In this document: positions 33,672 through 44,610 of the stretch, in pieces | Layout of the letters: each line of letters begins with the position of its first letter | Numbering within the stretch: position 1 is the stretch's first letter | Assembly: GCA_021234155.1 (NCBI GenBank) | Contig: JAJEKV010000002.1 | Location: forward strand, 18,006,876-18,070,875 | Reading direction: 5' to 3' | Length of the DNA stretch: 64,000 nt | Origin: Isoetes taiwanensis | Lineage: Eukaryota; Streptophyta; Lycopodiopsida; Isoetales; Isoetaceae | Translations under genes and position numbers: made by a program | Notes under the pieces: generated by a model | The model's input: the letters and a program-made list of their open reading frames with translations, nothing else | The model's database searches: none | Told to the model about the DNA's origin: nothing

Positions 33672-34795
33672 GTAATGCTTTTCCATATGTTTGTATGACA
33701 AATAAAATTGAAACTTTTTCCCCTTCTTTTCCAAGTAGGTGAATGCATATTATGCCGCAGTCCCTTCATCGAATCAAAGAGAGCGTGTGATTCCCCAGCA
33801 TGTAGATCTTCTCTACAAATGTTATTGAACTGCAAAATCTGGTATGTGTGATGCATTAAATGTTGCATGAAAAAGAGTTCGTCTTACATCCACATGCTGA
33901 ATAACTTGCTTTGGATAGTGCATACACACGAGTCTTTGCCAACTCTAGAAGAAGTGAGGCAATTGTCAAAAACAGTTGGCTGCCATGCAATCAGATCACA
34001 TGCGAGGGCTGGATCCCACACCTTATAAGGTAGGACTTTTAGATATGCATTTCTAATACTTCATGAGCAGCCTTCATAACGTAAAGCTCAGTTCCCTTTC
34101 GGCAATAATTATGAATAAGCAAATTTGTTAGTCTTTATTGGCTTTGACCTTACAGTTATACCATGTTAGCCAAACATATGCATGTTGCATTTATGCGAAT
34201 GTGGAAGTTGGAGTGGACTATTAGCAGGTAATGCCGTTGGATTCTTTGTTACAATATGCTTACCCATTTCCAGTAGGAATGTGACATTGCAGATTGCCAT
34301 GCAATGGTTTATTTGGATAATGCAAAAGAAACACCAGAAGACAGTGAATCAATACAATGTTTTTTCTTCTCTGCATCTTTCTATTTATTATGGTCTCTCC
34401 ATAAGACCGATCATAGGTGATTGGTCCATGTCTATGCTGCAACAAAGTAAACGTCGACAAAAGTCATGCTCAACCATGAATGGTTTTTCTAATCCACAGA
34501 TTCAAAGCATAAAAATTTTGATCTTCAATGTCATGGCAATGTCTTCAAACGTTCAAATGTCATTGGTAGTCAAACATTTCAAAAATATGGCAACAATTAA
34601 AAAGTATTGCGACTACTGAAATTAAAAATCTTGGCAGCAACATATACGTCAACCAATACCACATAACGAGGTTTATACAGAGAGTAAAAGCATTGCATCT
34701 TTTGTGGTGAACCTTAACACAATAAATCTGGGCAATGTATAGATCATCATGATCCCCATGGCCGATTTTACCAAAGAATCCAAGCATATGATGAT
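33672..34795. other. Intergenic, no gene recognised
   Basis: Short open frames only, none with a domain signature. Confidence 0.4.
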
Positions 34796-34797
34796 TT

Positions 34798-34912
34798 TTT
34801 GGGTTGCCCCTAGGGGGCCAAACCCTTTGGGTTGCCCCTAGGGGGGCAAACCCTTGTTTATGTGGGTTTATGGCATATCCTAGGTATATGCTAGAATATA
34901 CCTAGGATATGC
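34798..34912. repeat. Cluster of palindromes centred on CCTAGG
   Basis: Two tandem copies of GGGTTGCCCCTAGGGGG-x-CAAACCC, each nearly self-complementary, are followed by a 17-bp inverted repeat: GCATATCCTAGGTATAT at 34873-34889 and its inverse at 34896-34912, with a 6-bp loop. All three hairpins contain CCTAGG or CCCTAGGGG at the centre or in the arms. Confidence 0.85.
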
Positions 34913-35224
34913 TGATGACTGCTCCAAACCTACTACTAGCTGTAAACTCTCGGTCACCTGAGTTCCGGATCCACGATGCTCCAACCGAGTAACTGGCTGG
35001 CTCAGGCTGTAGCTTCAGCTTCAGCTTCTTCCTTGGTCTTTAACTGCACAAAGGCCGCCTGCACTCCTGGGTTCTGGGTTCTTGTCGGACTTCTAGGAAG
35101 TTTTTGCGCTTAAATTCGATTCAAGTAGGCGCGAAAGGTATTCCGGCGAATGGGGTCGTGAAATCTTGAAGAAATCCTTAAGCTAAGCTCGAGTAAGGAT
35201 CATTTCTTGACGGAACTCCATGGA

Positions 35225-36200
35225 TTTTGCATCATAATGTTATTAGGGTTCTTGGGTTTTCTTCGGAAGAAGAGCATATGGCGCTTGTATTCCCAATGAT
35301 GTGCGGAAGCTTGAAAGAGCATCTTTCTGGAAACAAAAATTGTGCCCTAGATTGGGACCGTCGTATGAAGATTGCTGTCGGAGTTGCCCAATGCCTTGTT
35401 TATTTGCACCACGATCGAATCGAACAGATTGTTCGCTGTGATTTAAAACCTAGCAGCATACTCTTGGATGAAGAATTTGAGCCTCATTTGGCTGGATTCG
35501 AAAGGGCGAGAATATTAGAAGCTCAACAAGATCCTATTCCTCCTCTATCAGAAGAAATATTTGGATATGCTGCTCCAGGTTCGGCTCTTTCTCCTTTTTT
35601 GTTTAGAAAGGTTGCCTCTTTCATGTCCAACAAAGTGAATTTCCTAAAGCTCTGTTTCTGCATTTTTCTGTTCAAACCCTTTTCTCCCCTGTTTCTTCTT
35701 TATTATTTACTTTTGTCATTTATCAGCATTATAGCACCATTTCATACTTCTAAGCTGTCGCTAGCACATTCTCAATAATTCTCATGGAGAATTTTTGCTC
35801 CCTGCGAAATCTTCCAAAAAGTTTGCCAAACTTTAACATATTTTCTTAAACAAGCATCACCTTCCCAGAATTTTTTCTTCTTCCTGCAAACTTAGCATGA
35901 GGTGCACATAGAATTCTCTTTTGTTTTGTAAATCACATAACATTAATAGGGAAAAGTCCTCATCCTTGCAAGAATAACTTCCAGATCAGAGGTCTCCACA
36001 AAGGCAGACGTTTTCAGCTTTGGCATATTGCTGCTTCATCTAGTCACCGGAGAATCCCCCACAAACTCCAAATTTCAAAATGGGTCTACCATAACCAGAT
36101 GGGTTCTAAGCATCGAGAACCTTCACAATTGAGGATATTGTAGATTCGAAATTGTCACAAATTCACCAAAGACTTTTGCGGAGATTGGTTTGGTGGCCAA
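35225..36200 (+). pseudogene. Receptor-like kinase fragment, catalytically degenerate
   Basis: Two kinase exons. Exon 1 (about 35225-35578) encodes HHNVIRVLGFSSEEEHMALV, LDWDRRMKIAVGVAQCLVYL, then IVRCDLKPSSILLDEEFEPH and LAGFERARIL. Exon 2 (from 36000) encodes EVSTKADVFSFGILLLHLVT and stops at TGA near 36131, although the frame one base on continues IEDIVDSKL. It resembles the IVHCDLKPSNILLD class of LRR receptor kinases, but the H is R, the metal-binding N is S and DFG is GFE. The glycine loop and lysine exon are absent, and a frameshift precedes HHNV. It is clearly non-functional as a kinase. Confidence 0.8.
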
Positions 36201-37370
36201 ACCGGGCATTTTCTCGCCCAAAGATCTCCAATGTCCAAAGCCAAATATGAAAGCGCCATAGCTATGCTCTCGGATTGCCGACATGATTCTAAGTCTGCAG
36301 GATTGGCAAGCCATATCTATGCAAGTCTTGGTGACGAAAAAGTGGTTCCAGAATTTGAGCTAGACGGCCCTCTCCAACCTAGAAAATGCAAACACACATG
36401 TACAAACCTTTTTCTAATCAATATAACTTTTGGAACTTTCTATTCTTTAAGAATGTTTTAATGATTTTTTGCCATAATCGCCCGACTATGCCACTAATTG
36501 CAAAGATGATGCATTGGAGCATTGTTGGGCAAACTTTTTAGGTTCCATCTGAAAATTTTCTATGGTTACTTTGGCCAGTTGGATATCTTGTGTTTAGAGC
36601 CGGAACTTTCTACTATCTTAATAGAAAACCACAAGAAAACTTGTCGAAAAAATTCTTGTGATCACTAACTTGATCGGCAAATTTCCAATTCCAATCAGTT
36701 GGTTTATAGTATTCCCTAAAATTTGCCCAACATTGCATTGGAGGTGGATGAAGATTCTACAGAGATGCCTTGTTTTAAAATGGCTTAGGATGCGGAAGAA
36801 AACAGGCTTTCCTTACCTGTAAGTCAAACCAAAGTTGAGTATCCCGGACTTCTAAAAACTAAACAGAATCACTATGTGGGGGCCCTTAGATCCGAGTGAA
36901 CTTATATGAAAAAACCGATTTTATCTGCTTAAAGTGCAGCAAACTAAACTGTTTGAGATTTAAAAAGAAAAAAAGAACCAGTTACGAAAAGCCAATAGCT
37001 AAGTTCATGCAACTTGCTCGGGCTAGTGGTCAAGGGAGGTCAACCTCTTCCTCTTGGGAGTCACGCAAAATAACCCTCGAATTTTTGGCCACTTTACCCT
37101 CGAGCCACCAGAGGGCAACCCTCCGTGCGTAGCACCTTGTTTTTTTTGCGCCATACCATGACCGATTCATTTCAAGTAAATAATGTTCTTCTGTAACATA
37201 GATAATATTTGTGCATAATTACACATTTTAGGATGCATCTCCTTATGCGTTAGTGGGGATGACTGACTTATGTTGTTTTTTCTATTTTATTTTTCTGAGC
37301 TATTTCTACTATGACGGTTGCATATAGTTTTGCCTAGGGCCTTTGTTGGCAGATTCAGTAAAACTGATAG
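36201..37370. other. Intergenic, no gene recognised
   Basis: Short frames at 36231 and 36896 show no recognisable domain. Confidence 0.4.
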
Positions 37371-37374
37371 TAAA

Positions 37375-37591
37375 TGCAGATCCTAGAGACCTTATTGGTC
37401 ACGAGTCATGGCATGTCAGTTTACAAATTCGTATGATGGTTCAAATATGGTGCTTCTCTTTGAAGCCACAGATAAAGAGATTGTGTCCTACGATCTCAAT
37501 TTAGCTATTTTGGAGAAGGTTCTAATTTAACATATGATTATAGTCCTCATGGATGCTGCATGACGTAAAAATACTATCTATCCATCCATCC

Positions 37592-37678
<87 letters not shown>
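37375..37678 (+). repeat. LINE-like 3' end with long (TATC)n array
   Basis: A decayed LINE-like segment (ACCTTATTGGTCACG... TGCATGACGTAAAAATA) ends in about 25 TATC/CATC units (37574-37678), the longest tetranucleotide array in the left half of the window. Confidence 0.65.
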
Positions 37679-38825
37679 AATCATACGATGTAGGCGGCAT
37701 TCTACATTCATAATATAATGTTTTGATGGCCTTGCAATAACTTAGAAGATGAATTTTCTGCACATGTTTAACAAGATGTTCAGGTCTTGCAAATTTTGTA
37801 TGTTGATAAATGTATGTTTTTGAGAAATTTGCACATTTTATTCGTATAAAGGTGGAGTTGAACGTGGAGAAATGGAGATGAATAAGCATTCAACCATTGC
37901 AATCAAAATGACAAAGCTTTGTGCATTGGAGCGCATATGCATGATCATATATGAATTAAAAGGGGTCACTTAATAATGATAACCCATTTTTGCATAATGC
38001 ACTAGAGAGGCAAAATGGGCTTTACATCAAATATCTAAAATCCTATGTATATAACCTTAATTTGTGCAACCTTTAGCTTTGCTAGCACATTTTCTTATTA
38101 TCTTTGGGGTTGCTTCTTTCCATGTTTGCTCTACTTTTTAACACCAACCAAAATATTTAGCCCCAAGTTAAGGATGATGTGCTTCTGATAACATACCAAC
38201 TCTGAATGCCCAACAAAATACTAATGTATATGGTATTTCAAGAGTCACCAAACATTTATATGCCCTTTATGTGGAATGACTTTTCTACGAAAGCCTAGCA
38301 ACCACTCACCCGAGGTTGCTCACCAACTTCGTTTTAGGGTAAGCAAAATGGAAGACATTAAAAAACTTCGCAGCCTCGGTTAAGAGTAAGCAAAGATGAA
38401 AGACATTAAGAAACTTTGCCAATGCATCAAGCTGTTCTAGGCTCAGGAACATGAATGCATCAGCTTCTAAGAGAGGGATGAATTGGAAAGCAAGGTAGAG
38501 ACTGAATGAAAGGATAATCCATGGGTGAGTAGCAGTTGGCATCATTGCTACCTTATCATTTACAGATCCTCAATATATGCCCAGCAACGGGGGAAGCTTA
38601 GATGTGGTTTTTTACCGAAGTGTTTTGGGTGTTTTTTTCAAAAAATTATTCGTTTCACTTACATGCTTTCAAATAGATACAACCATTGACACATGCATAC
38701 CACATACTTTGTGGGTGCGGCAGTGCGGGTACAGCACTACCATACTTCATTGTGAAGGCGGGAAAACAGAGTAGTAGAAGAGGAAAGAATAGAGCGATCC
38801 CACAGCAAACATGGTAACCACGAGG

Positions 38826-39312
38826 CTCCAACGGGGAGAAAATGGGCTACGCATGCAAAGATCACTCTCTGAATCGCTTCTGGATAGAATGAATGGCTTA
38901 CAGATGGAGATCCTAAGAAATTTCAAGAAAAGACACATCACTGACTAGAGAAGTTAGGGGCTCATACAGGAGGAGCAGACGAAGAGGCATACGCAATGGG
39001 GAAGCAAGAACAAGTACATTACATTCTACAGCTGAAAAGGGAAGTAATCAGATGCAAGGCCCTGGAAATAATGCTGAAAATGACGAGCTATGGCTGAACA
39101 ATGATCTCAGGTGCCATTTCGAGAGAAACTACCACCTCTTCCAACAGAAAAGGGAAGCACATGTGCTATTATTGCTGGACAGGACCCAGCACAATGCAGT
39201 AGTACTTGACAATCTCTTGGCGATTTTCGGCAACAAACTGGACTACTCGGTCACACTGGAAGACATGATATCTGAAAATGAAAGCGGACCATTGCCGCAA
39301 GGATCAATATAG
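38826..39312 (+). CDS. Unrecognised coding-like stretch
   Basis: Adjacent frames have protein-like composition: RSLSESLLDRMNGLQMEILR at about 38857 and, at 39052-39312, an 86-aa frame with LNNDLRCHFERNYHLFQQKR and LLDRTQHNAVVLDNLLAIFG. The frames are not continuous. It may be exons of a gene, or debris linked to the methyltransferase-like piece on the other strand. No family is assigned. Confidence 0.25.
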
Positions 39313-39632
39313 ATGAATCGTGGTATGCTTGTAGACCAATGTTATTGTGAAACCAAGCTTGTTCATTTTTTGTTGATACTATGTTTTAACAGTTCATAAG
39401 CTATAAAGTTCAAAAGTATTTGCAATGATAACTTTCTTGCGTATCAAACATCGACTTATGATGGCAATTGTCAATCCATGTCATTCCTCATCTGCCTCAT
39501 CATCTACATAAATACATCGTCTTATCCTTTTTTTTGCTGGTAACAAAATTGGTGACTCAATCAGCTCCATAAGATAGGCTGCTTGAGCTGCATATGGTGG
39601 CAGCATGCTGTTGGCAATGGCAGATCAGTTAG

Positions 39633-40052
39633 TTAAATATCTGCAAAAAAAGAATGAAAGGACATAAAATATTTCAAAATAAAATACCAACTAGTCATCT
39701 GGTTCATCCACATCCTCGGCCATAATGTCTGCCTCATCACATCCTCGGCATGTTCTTTAACAAATCTGTCATCAATGTTTGCGTGTTTGTAAGACAACCG
39801 ATTGTCTTTAACATCTTCATATATGTCTCGGTCTTGCTCTAAGCCATAGTAATGTCTACTACGAATGGCACATGCCTCCATAAGTGAACCAACACCGGGC
39901 ATTAGATCCAACACCAATGAATTTTTCAGGGAAAAGCTAGATACAATGAACTCCATGAAACGGACTGATTTCTCAAGATTGGACCTGCCATTTCTTTTCT
40001 TGGAGACAAATAACTTCTCTTCATCTGGCAAGTAATGCACAATTGTCGCCAA
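39633..40052 (-). pseudogene. N6/N4-type DNA methyltransferase-like fragment
   Basis: The frame contains LEKSVRFMEFIVSSFSLKNS, then LVLDLMPGVGSLMEA, then RHYYGLEQDRDIYEDV. This reproduces the C-terminal half of beta-type N6/N4 methyltransferases: a K-P-like helix, the LVLDxxxGxGSxxxA SAM-binding loop (motif I), and a strand ending G-x-E-x-D. The catalytic (S/D)PP(W/Y) motif should lie N-terminal, but upstream sequence runs into repeat R1 and it is not seen. The final 20 residues seem shifted by one base; the alternative frame ends AEDVDEPDD and a stop. Origin (host gene, transposon or horizontal transfer) is unresolved. Function is inferred only from this half-domain. Confidence 0.5.
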
Positions 40053-40066
40053 CTAAATTTTGACCT

Positions 40067-40143
40067 ACATATTCTAAACGAGGTGCACCTTGGACTACCA
40101 AAGTCGTCGGATCCGTCGATCCTACGGCCCAGATCATATGTTG
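40067..40143. repeat. Dispersed repeat R1, left half, interrupted by gypsy element
   Basis: It matches 29092-29170 (ATTCTAAACGAG, GATCCTACGGC). The right half resumes at 46138. The last five bases, TGTTG, are the left copy of the target duplication. Confidence 0.72.
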
Positions 40144-41559
40144 TGTGACGCTCCCTGAACATATACGGCGCTCCGGACGTATACATACGGGGACTTCCCC
40201 CTCCCATGGCAATAAGCTCACCATGAGCAGGGCCCTCCGTCTAACTCGGACCATCTATAGAAAGATGCCCGGGTGAAGGACACGGAGGTGTCATTCGGCC
40301 CACGCCTTCAATGGGACTCCTATGTCGCGGAAGCGTGAATACAAGGTTAGCATACAGCATAATCATATCGTAAATAACCACCACGAAGGGTGGCACATCC
40401 ATCCAACTGATGATAGCAAAGAAGATACATCTAACGCTAAGGAAAACATCCCAAAACCCATGGTTCTACTCCGGCTCAGACTCCAATGAGGATCGACTGA
40501 CGGCTAGGTCTCAGGAGATCAGCAGACGGAATCTTGACATGGCGTTGGCTGACATAGAACATCGGCCAGGGTTGTCCACTCCATCCGCCCCTCCTGTGCA
40601 CACTTTGCAGATGAGTTGGATCAAGCTATGGCGTCATTGTAGCCTTCCGGAGGCACAATCTTCAGGCATCACCCTTCGGGACTACTCCGGGTTACATCTC
40701 CCCGGTCCGTTGAGGCAGGTCAGGGAAGTGTCCCTTTCCAGAGTCGCAGCGATTCCATGGGTGAGCTAGAGAATACGTGCCGCTTCAGCGACCCCCGCAT
40801 CCGTACCCGACCTACTCCCCTAACTTTATCTTCAAAGTACAGGGTGATCACACTGCTGTACCCAGGGAGTGTCAGACCTATACTCGGCCTAGTACTGACC
40901 GGCTATTGGGCCTAGCTCACTGAAGGAGTTCCCGTAGCCTTTTATGCTCAGGCGAGACCCCACCCCACACTTCATCACTACGGCCCCTTATCTGGTGCTT
41001 CAATCATGCCATAGATTCCACAACTCGGTGGGATCTTGTGCACAGGCCGCAACTACTGGGTACTACGGGAGCTACTAGGAGCATACTAGTAAACACAAGT
41101 CACAGAGGTCTCTACCCCCCTTAATCCCTGCTTTCGGGAAGAACTAACAGAGATACTACCAAAGATACATCCATCCATCCATCCATCCATCACAAAGCAT
41201 AATCAATAGTTGAGAACAGTTCTAACTATCAAACAAGGGTTAATCATCATCAGAGGCAAGCAGAGAAGCCTGACAGAGGCGTTGGCCCTAGAAATACCAA
41301 ACTAATCTATCTACTAACCCGAATTCCGGCTGGAACCATTGTCATGTGGGATCTCCATCTTCAAGCAGCCTGGGCATCCAGCAGCTCCTCTCCTTGGATT
41401 CGATTTGGGCCAAATTGGGGTTGGGATCCAATTTGCTGTCCCAAATTAGCAGTCTCTACTGGTCAATCGAGTTTGGCCAGGTGTCCTCTTCCTAATTAAT
41501 TAATTAGCCTAACTTAATTAGCTTAACTATTAATTATAGGTAATTATCCCTTAATTAAA
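40144..41559 (-). repeat. LTR (3' LTR of the minus-strand element), inner end truncated
   Basis: It aligns with 44610-46002 at high identity with small differences, including a CATC microsatellite (five versus three units). It lacks about 130 bp present at the end of the other copy (46003-46132) and joins integrase coding sequence directly. Confidence 0.92.
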
Positions 41560-43352
41560 GTAATCTTAAAGTAAGTCTTCATGAACCCTGCATGTCCAGC
41601 TATGGGGCTGTTGTGTGTATCATGGAGAATAAGCTTACGTACTCCTGAAGTCTCGGGTACACACAACGTATCTTTGTAATATAGCAAATTGCCCTCCTTC
41701 TTATACGAACGGAAAACCTCACACTCCTTATCTGTCCGTGCCTCCTTGGCCAAACTGTTCCATACTTCATGGAATTCTGGATCTGTGGCTAAGGTCTGCT
41801 CTGTTTGTTTTCCGAACTCACTGGTGAGCGTGGAAATCGCATTACAATGGGTTCGGTTTACCAAAGGATGGCGTGACAAAGCATCCGCAACCACATTGTG
41901 CTTACCCCGCTTATACATAATCTCAAAATCATACTCTTCAAGAAACTCGATCCATCTTCTCTGACGGAGATTGAGATTTGGCTGGATAGAAAGATAACGG
42001 AGACTCTGGTGATCCGTATCTAGCTGGAATCTCCTATCAAGAAGGTAGTGTCTCCATATATCCAAAGCGCGTACCACTGCTAACAATTCCTGATCATGGG
42101 TAGGGTATCGCTGTTCGGTTTCATTCATCTTCTTAGAATCATACGCAATAACCCTCCCCTCCTGCATTAGAACTCCTTCAGTAGCAATTTTACTAGCATC
42201 TGTTGCTACTAACTTATCTTTCTCGGGGTCTGGCAATGTGAGGACTGGTGCTGAAGTCAAGGCATCCTTAAGTTTCTGAAAACTTACCTGGACCTTTGCC
42301 TTCCAGTGTTCGACCCAATCCTTGACTTTCTCATGCTTTGTAAGGTCAGTGAGAGGCGCTGCAATCTTGGCAAAATCCTTGACAAACTTCCGGTAATATC
42401 CTGCCAATCCCAAAAAACTCCTGACCTCTGAAACATTACCTGGAATGGGCCAATCCTTAACTGCCTCTATTTTTGCTGGATCCGTAGCAATGCCCTCGGC
42501 TGAAATTACATGGCCCAAATAATCCACCTTTGGTGTGGCAAACTTGCATTTAGAGAACTTTGCAAAGAGCTGGTGGCTCCTTAGTTTCTGCAAGGCCAAT
42601 CTAAGGTGCTTCTCATGCTCCCCAAGGGTTTTACTGTAGATGAGAATGTCGTCAAAGAATATAACAACAAAATCATCCAAGTATTCTCGGAAGACATCAT
42701 TCATCAACCGCATAAAAGTTGCGGGGGCATTAGTTAACCCAAAAGGCATAATTGTGAATTCATAATGCCCATATCTTGTACGAAAGGCAGATTTATGAAT
42801 ATCTTCCTCTTTAATTCTTATCTGACGATACCCGAAGCGTAAGTTGATCTTGGAGAAGTATTTAGCCCCTTGCAATTGGTCCATAAGATCATCTGCTCTA
42901 GGTAAAGCATAGCGATTCTTGATCGTATGCTTGTTGAGCTGCCTATAGTCAATGCACATCCTCATGGAGCCATCCTTCTTCTTAACAAAGAGAATAGGAG
43001 CACCAAAAGGTGAGACACTAGGCCGAATGAAGCCTAGGTTCAATAGCTCCTGGAGTTGCTTCTTAAGCTCAGCGAACTCGGGAGGATTCATGCGGTACGG
43101 CGCCTTACTGGTAAGCTTAGTACCCAGTTCCAAAGCTATTTCACACTCCACCCCTCTGAAAGGAGGAAGTTTCTGGATCTCATCGGGAAAAAGATCCTTA
43201 AACTCTTTGATAAGACTAGCAATGTTCTCTGGTAATGCATCCACTACCTCCTTCTGTTTAGGATCTGACTCAATGGAGGCAAGTCGGATAACACAAAGTA
43301 CCTTATCCTTGCGTATAGCCTTATCTAACTGCCTGATAGACATGGATTGCAT
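41560..43352 (-). pseudogene. gypsy pol: reverse transcriptase, RNase H, integrase start
   Basis: A long uninterrupted frame of about 600 residues. RT lies at about 105-285, with [17 protein letters not shown] at 124-141, [10 protein letters not shown] at 204-213 and the catalytic FFDD at 232-235. RNase H is at 380-495, with TDAS at 384-387 and TDHQSLRYL at 446-454. The integrase zinc-binding region begins near 578 (H-x-x-H) and is cut at the LTR junction, so the last few residues and the stop come from LTR sequence. KINLRFGY replaces the usual KIDLRSGY. It cannot mobilise itself because integrase is missing. Confidence 0.93.
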
Positions 43353-43416
43353 AATTGGGTTTAATGGATCACCTTATAGTTACTCGGGCTCCATTAGCTG
43401 CGTTGAAGGTCACTTC

Positions 43417-44145
43417 TCATTTCTCACAGTCTATATTGGCTTTAGCAGATGCTAAGAACTCCATGCCAACAATAAGGTCATATTTGCCGATATCCATCAG
43501 CTCGGCCCCTAATGCAACTGGTGCACCTGGCAACTGCATATTGAGGTTAATGCGACGGCCATTTGTATGTCTGATCTTACCACTGGCTAAGGTCACTGGT
43601 CTTGGTCTGGATCTCAAGGTCTCAAGTTTCAATACCTGGGCCATTCTGGGAGAAGCAAAATCATGGGTACTACCCGTATCCATAAGAATAACAAAAGGTT
43701 TACTGTCTACCTGGCCTATAGCAGAAATAACGGCAGGCTGACTTTCAGCATTGCCGGTTTCAATAGCTGCAAAAATATGAGATGCACCGTGAATGTAGTC
43801 GTGGGCCTCCTCGTCCCCAGGTGGTGAAGACTCGAGATCGTCCCAATCGAGGTCGGCCATGGCCAGCTGAGCAGTTTGTGTGACATAAGGGCAGTTCTGC
43901 ATCATGTGCCCGGGCCGCATACACCTGAAACATGCTTTATCCTTGCGGAGCTGTTCTCGAGCCTCTTTGGGAATAGACTGTAAGAGGTCCTGAATTGAGC
44001 TACCCATATTATTCGGCTTATCTGGCACGTTGAAGGTGACTTTCTTATCCTGTCGCCCATTTGAATTTTGCTGATGGGGTCCAGGACTTGGAGAACGAGG
44101 CTTATACGGTGTGTAAGGGCGAGGCTGAGAATAGGAGACGGGACG
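43417..44145 (-). pseudogene. gypsy gag C-terminus (zinc knuckle) and protease
   Basis: It contains CFRCMRPGHMMQNC, a CX2CX4HX4C knuckle that binds RNA, then the aspartic protease with FVILMDTGSTHDF (DTG active site) and YDLIVGMEFLA. It ends at a TGA where related elements continue in frame towards RT. A one-base frame change near 43370 separates it from pol. The frame upstream of the first ATG (44028) is the same as gag, so the TAG at 44146-44148 is the only break between them. Confidence 0.9.
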
Positions 44146-44610
44146 CTAATACTGGTTCTTTGGTATGTCCTCTTCGAGGATTAATGCCTTAGCCTCGGCC
44201 TCTGCAACAGATTTCGGGTCTATGGCCTTAACCATTCTTTTAATTGATGGGGCTAACCCTTCAATATATCCTTCCACTGCCCGCTTCTCATTCATACCCG
44301 GTACATATAGCCTCAAGCGCATGAACTCGTCAGTATAGGCTTGAACTGACATGCCTTTCTGCTCCAACCTATAGAAAGTCTGTATCTGCTGGCACTTGCG
44401 TGCACGTGGCACATAGTGCGACTTAAAAGCCTTTGCAAATTTCCTAAACTTGCACCTGCTCCTGTCCAAATGTTTGGCCCTAGCATAACCCTTCCACCAA
44501 ATCCTAGCTGCACCTGTTAGGTTGGTGGTGGCAACCTTCCCTGTATCTTTCTCGGTCATACCATATGATTTCCCAAATTCTTTCATCTCGTCTAACCAAG
44601 ATTCTTTCAT
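44146..44610 (-). pseudogene. gypsy gag core, 5'-truncated
   Basis: Retrotransposon gag domain, with GAARIWWKGYARAKHL, FRKFAKAFKSHYVPRARKCQ and SVQAYTDEFMRLRLYVPG. It starts abruptly at 44610, where LTR sequence begins, so an apparent start further up (44670) is LTR-encoded. An in-frame TAG at 44146-44148 ends it. Confidence 0.9.

Noticed and set aside
37574-37678. TATC array considered as a CRISPR-like or satellite array
   Set aside because: A simple tetranucleotide microsatellite, preceded by a LINE-like 3' end; no spacers.
40410-40769. 119-codon open frame, repeated at 44997-45227
   Set aside because: Both lie in the gypsy LTRs. Conservation between them is due to LTR identity, and no start context or domain is seen.
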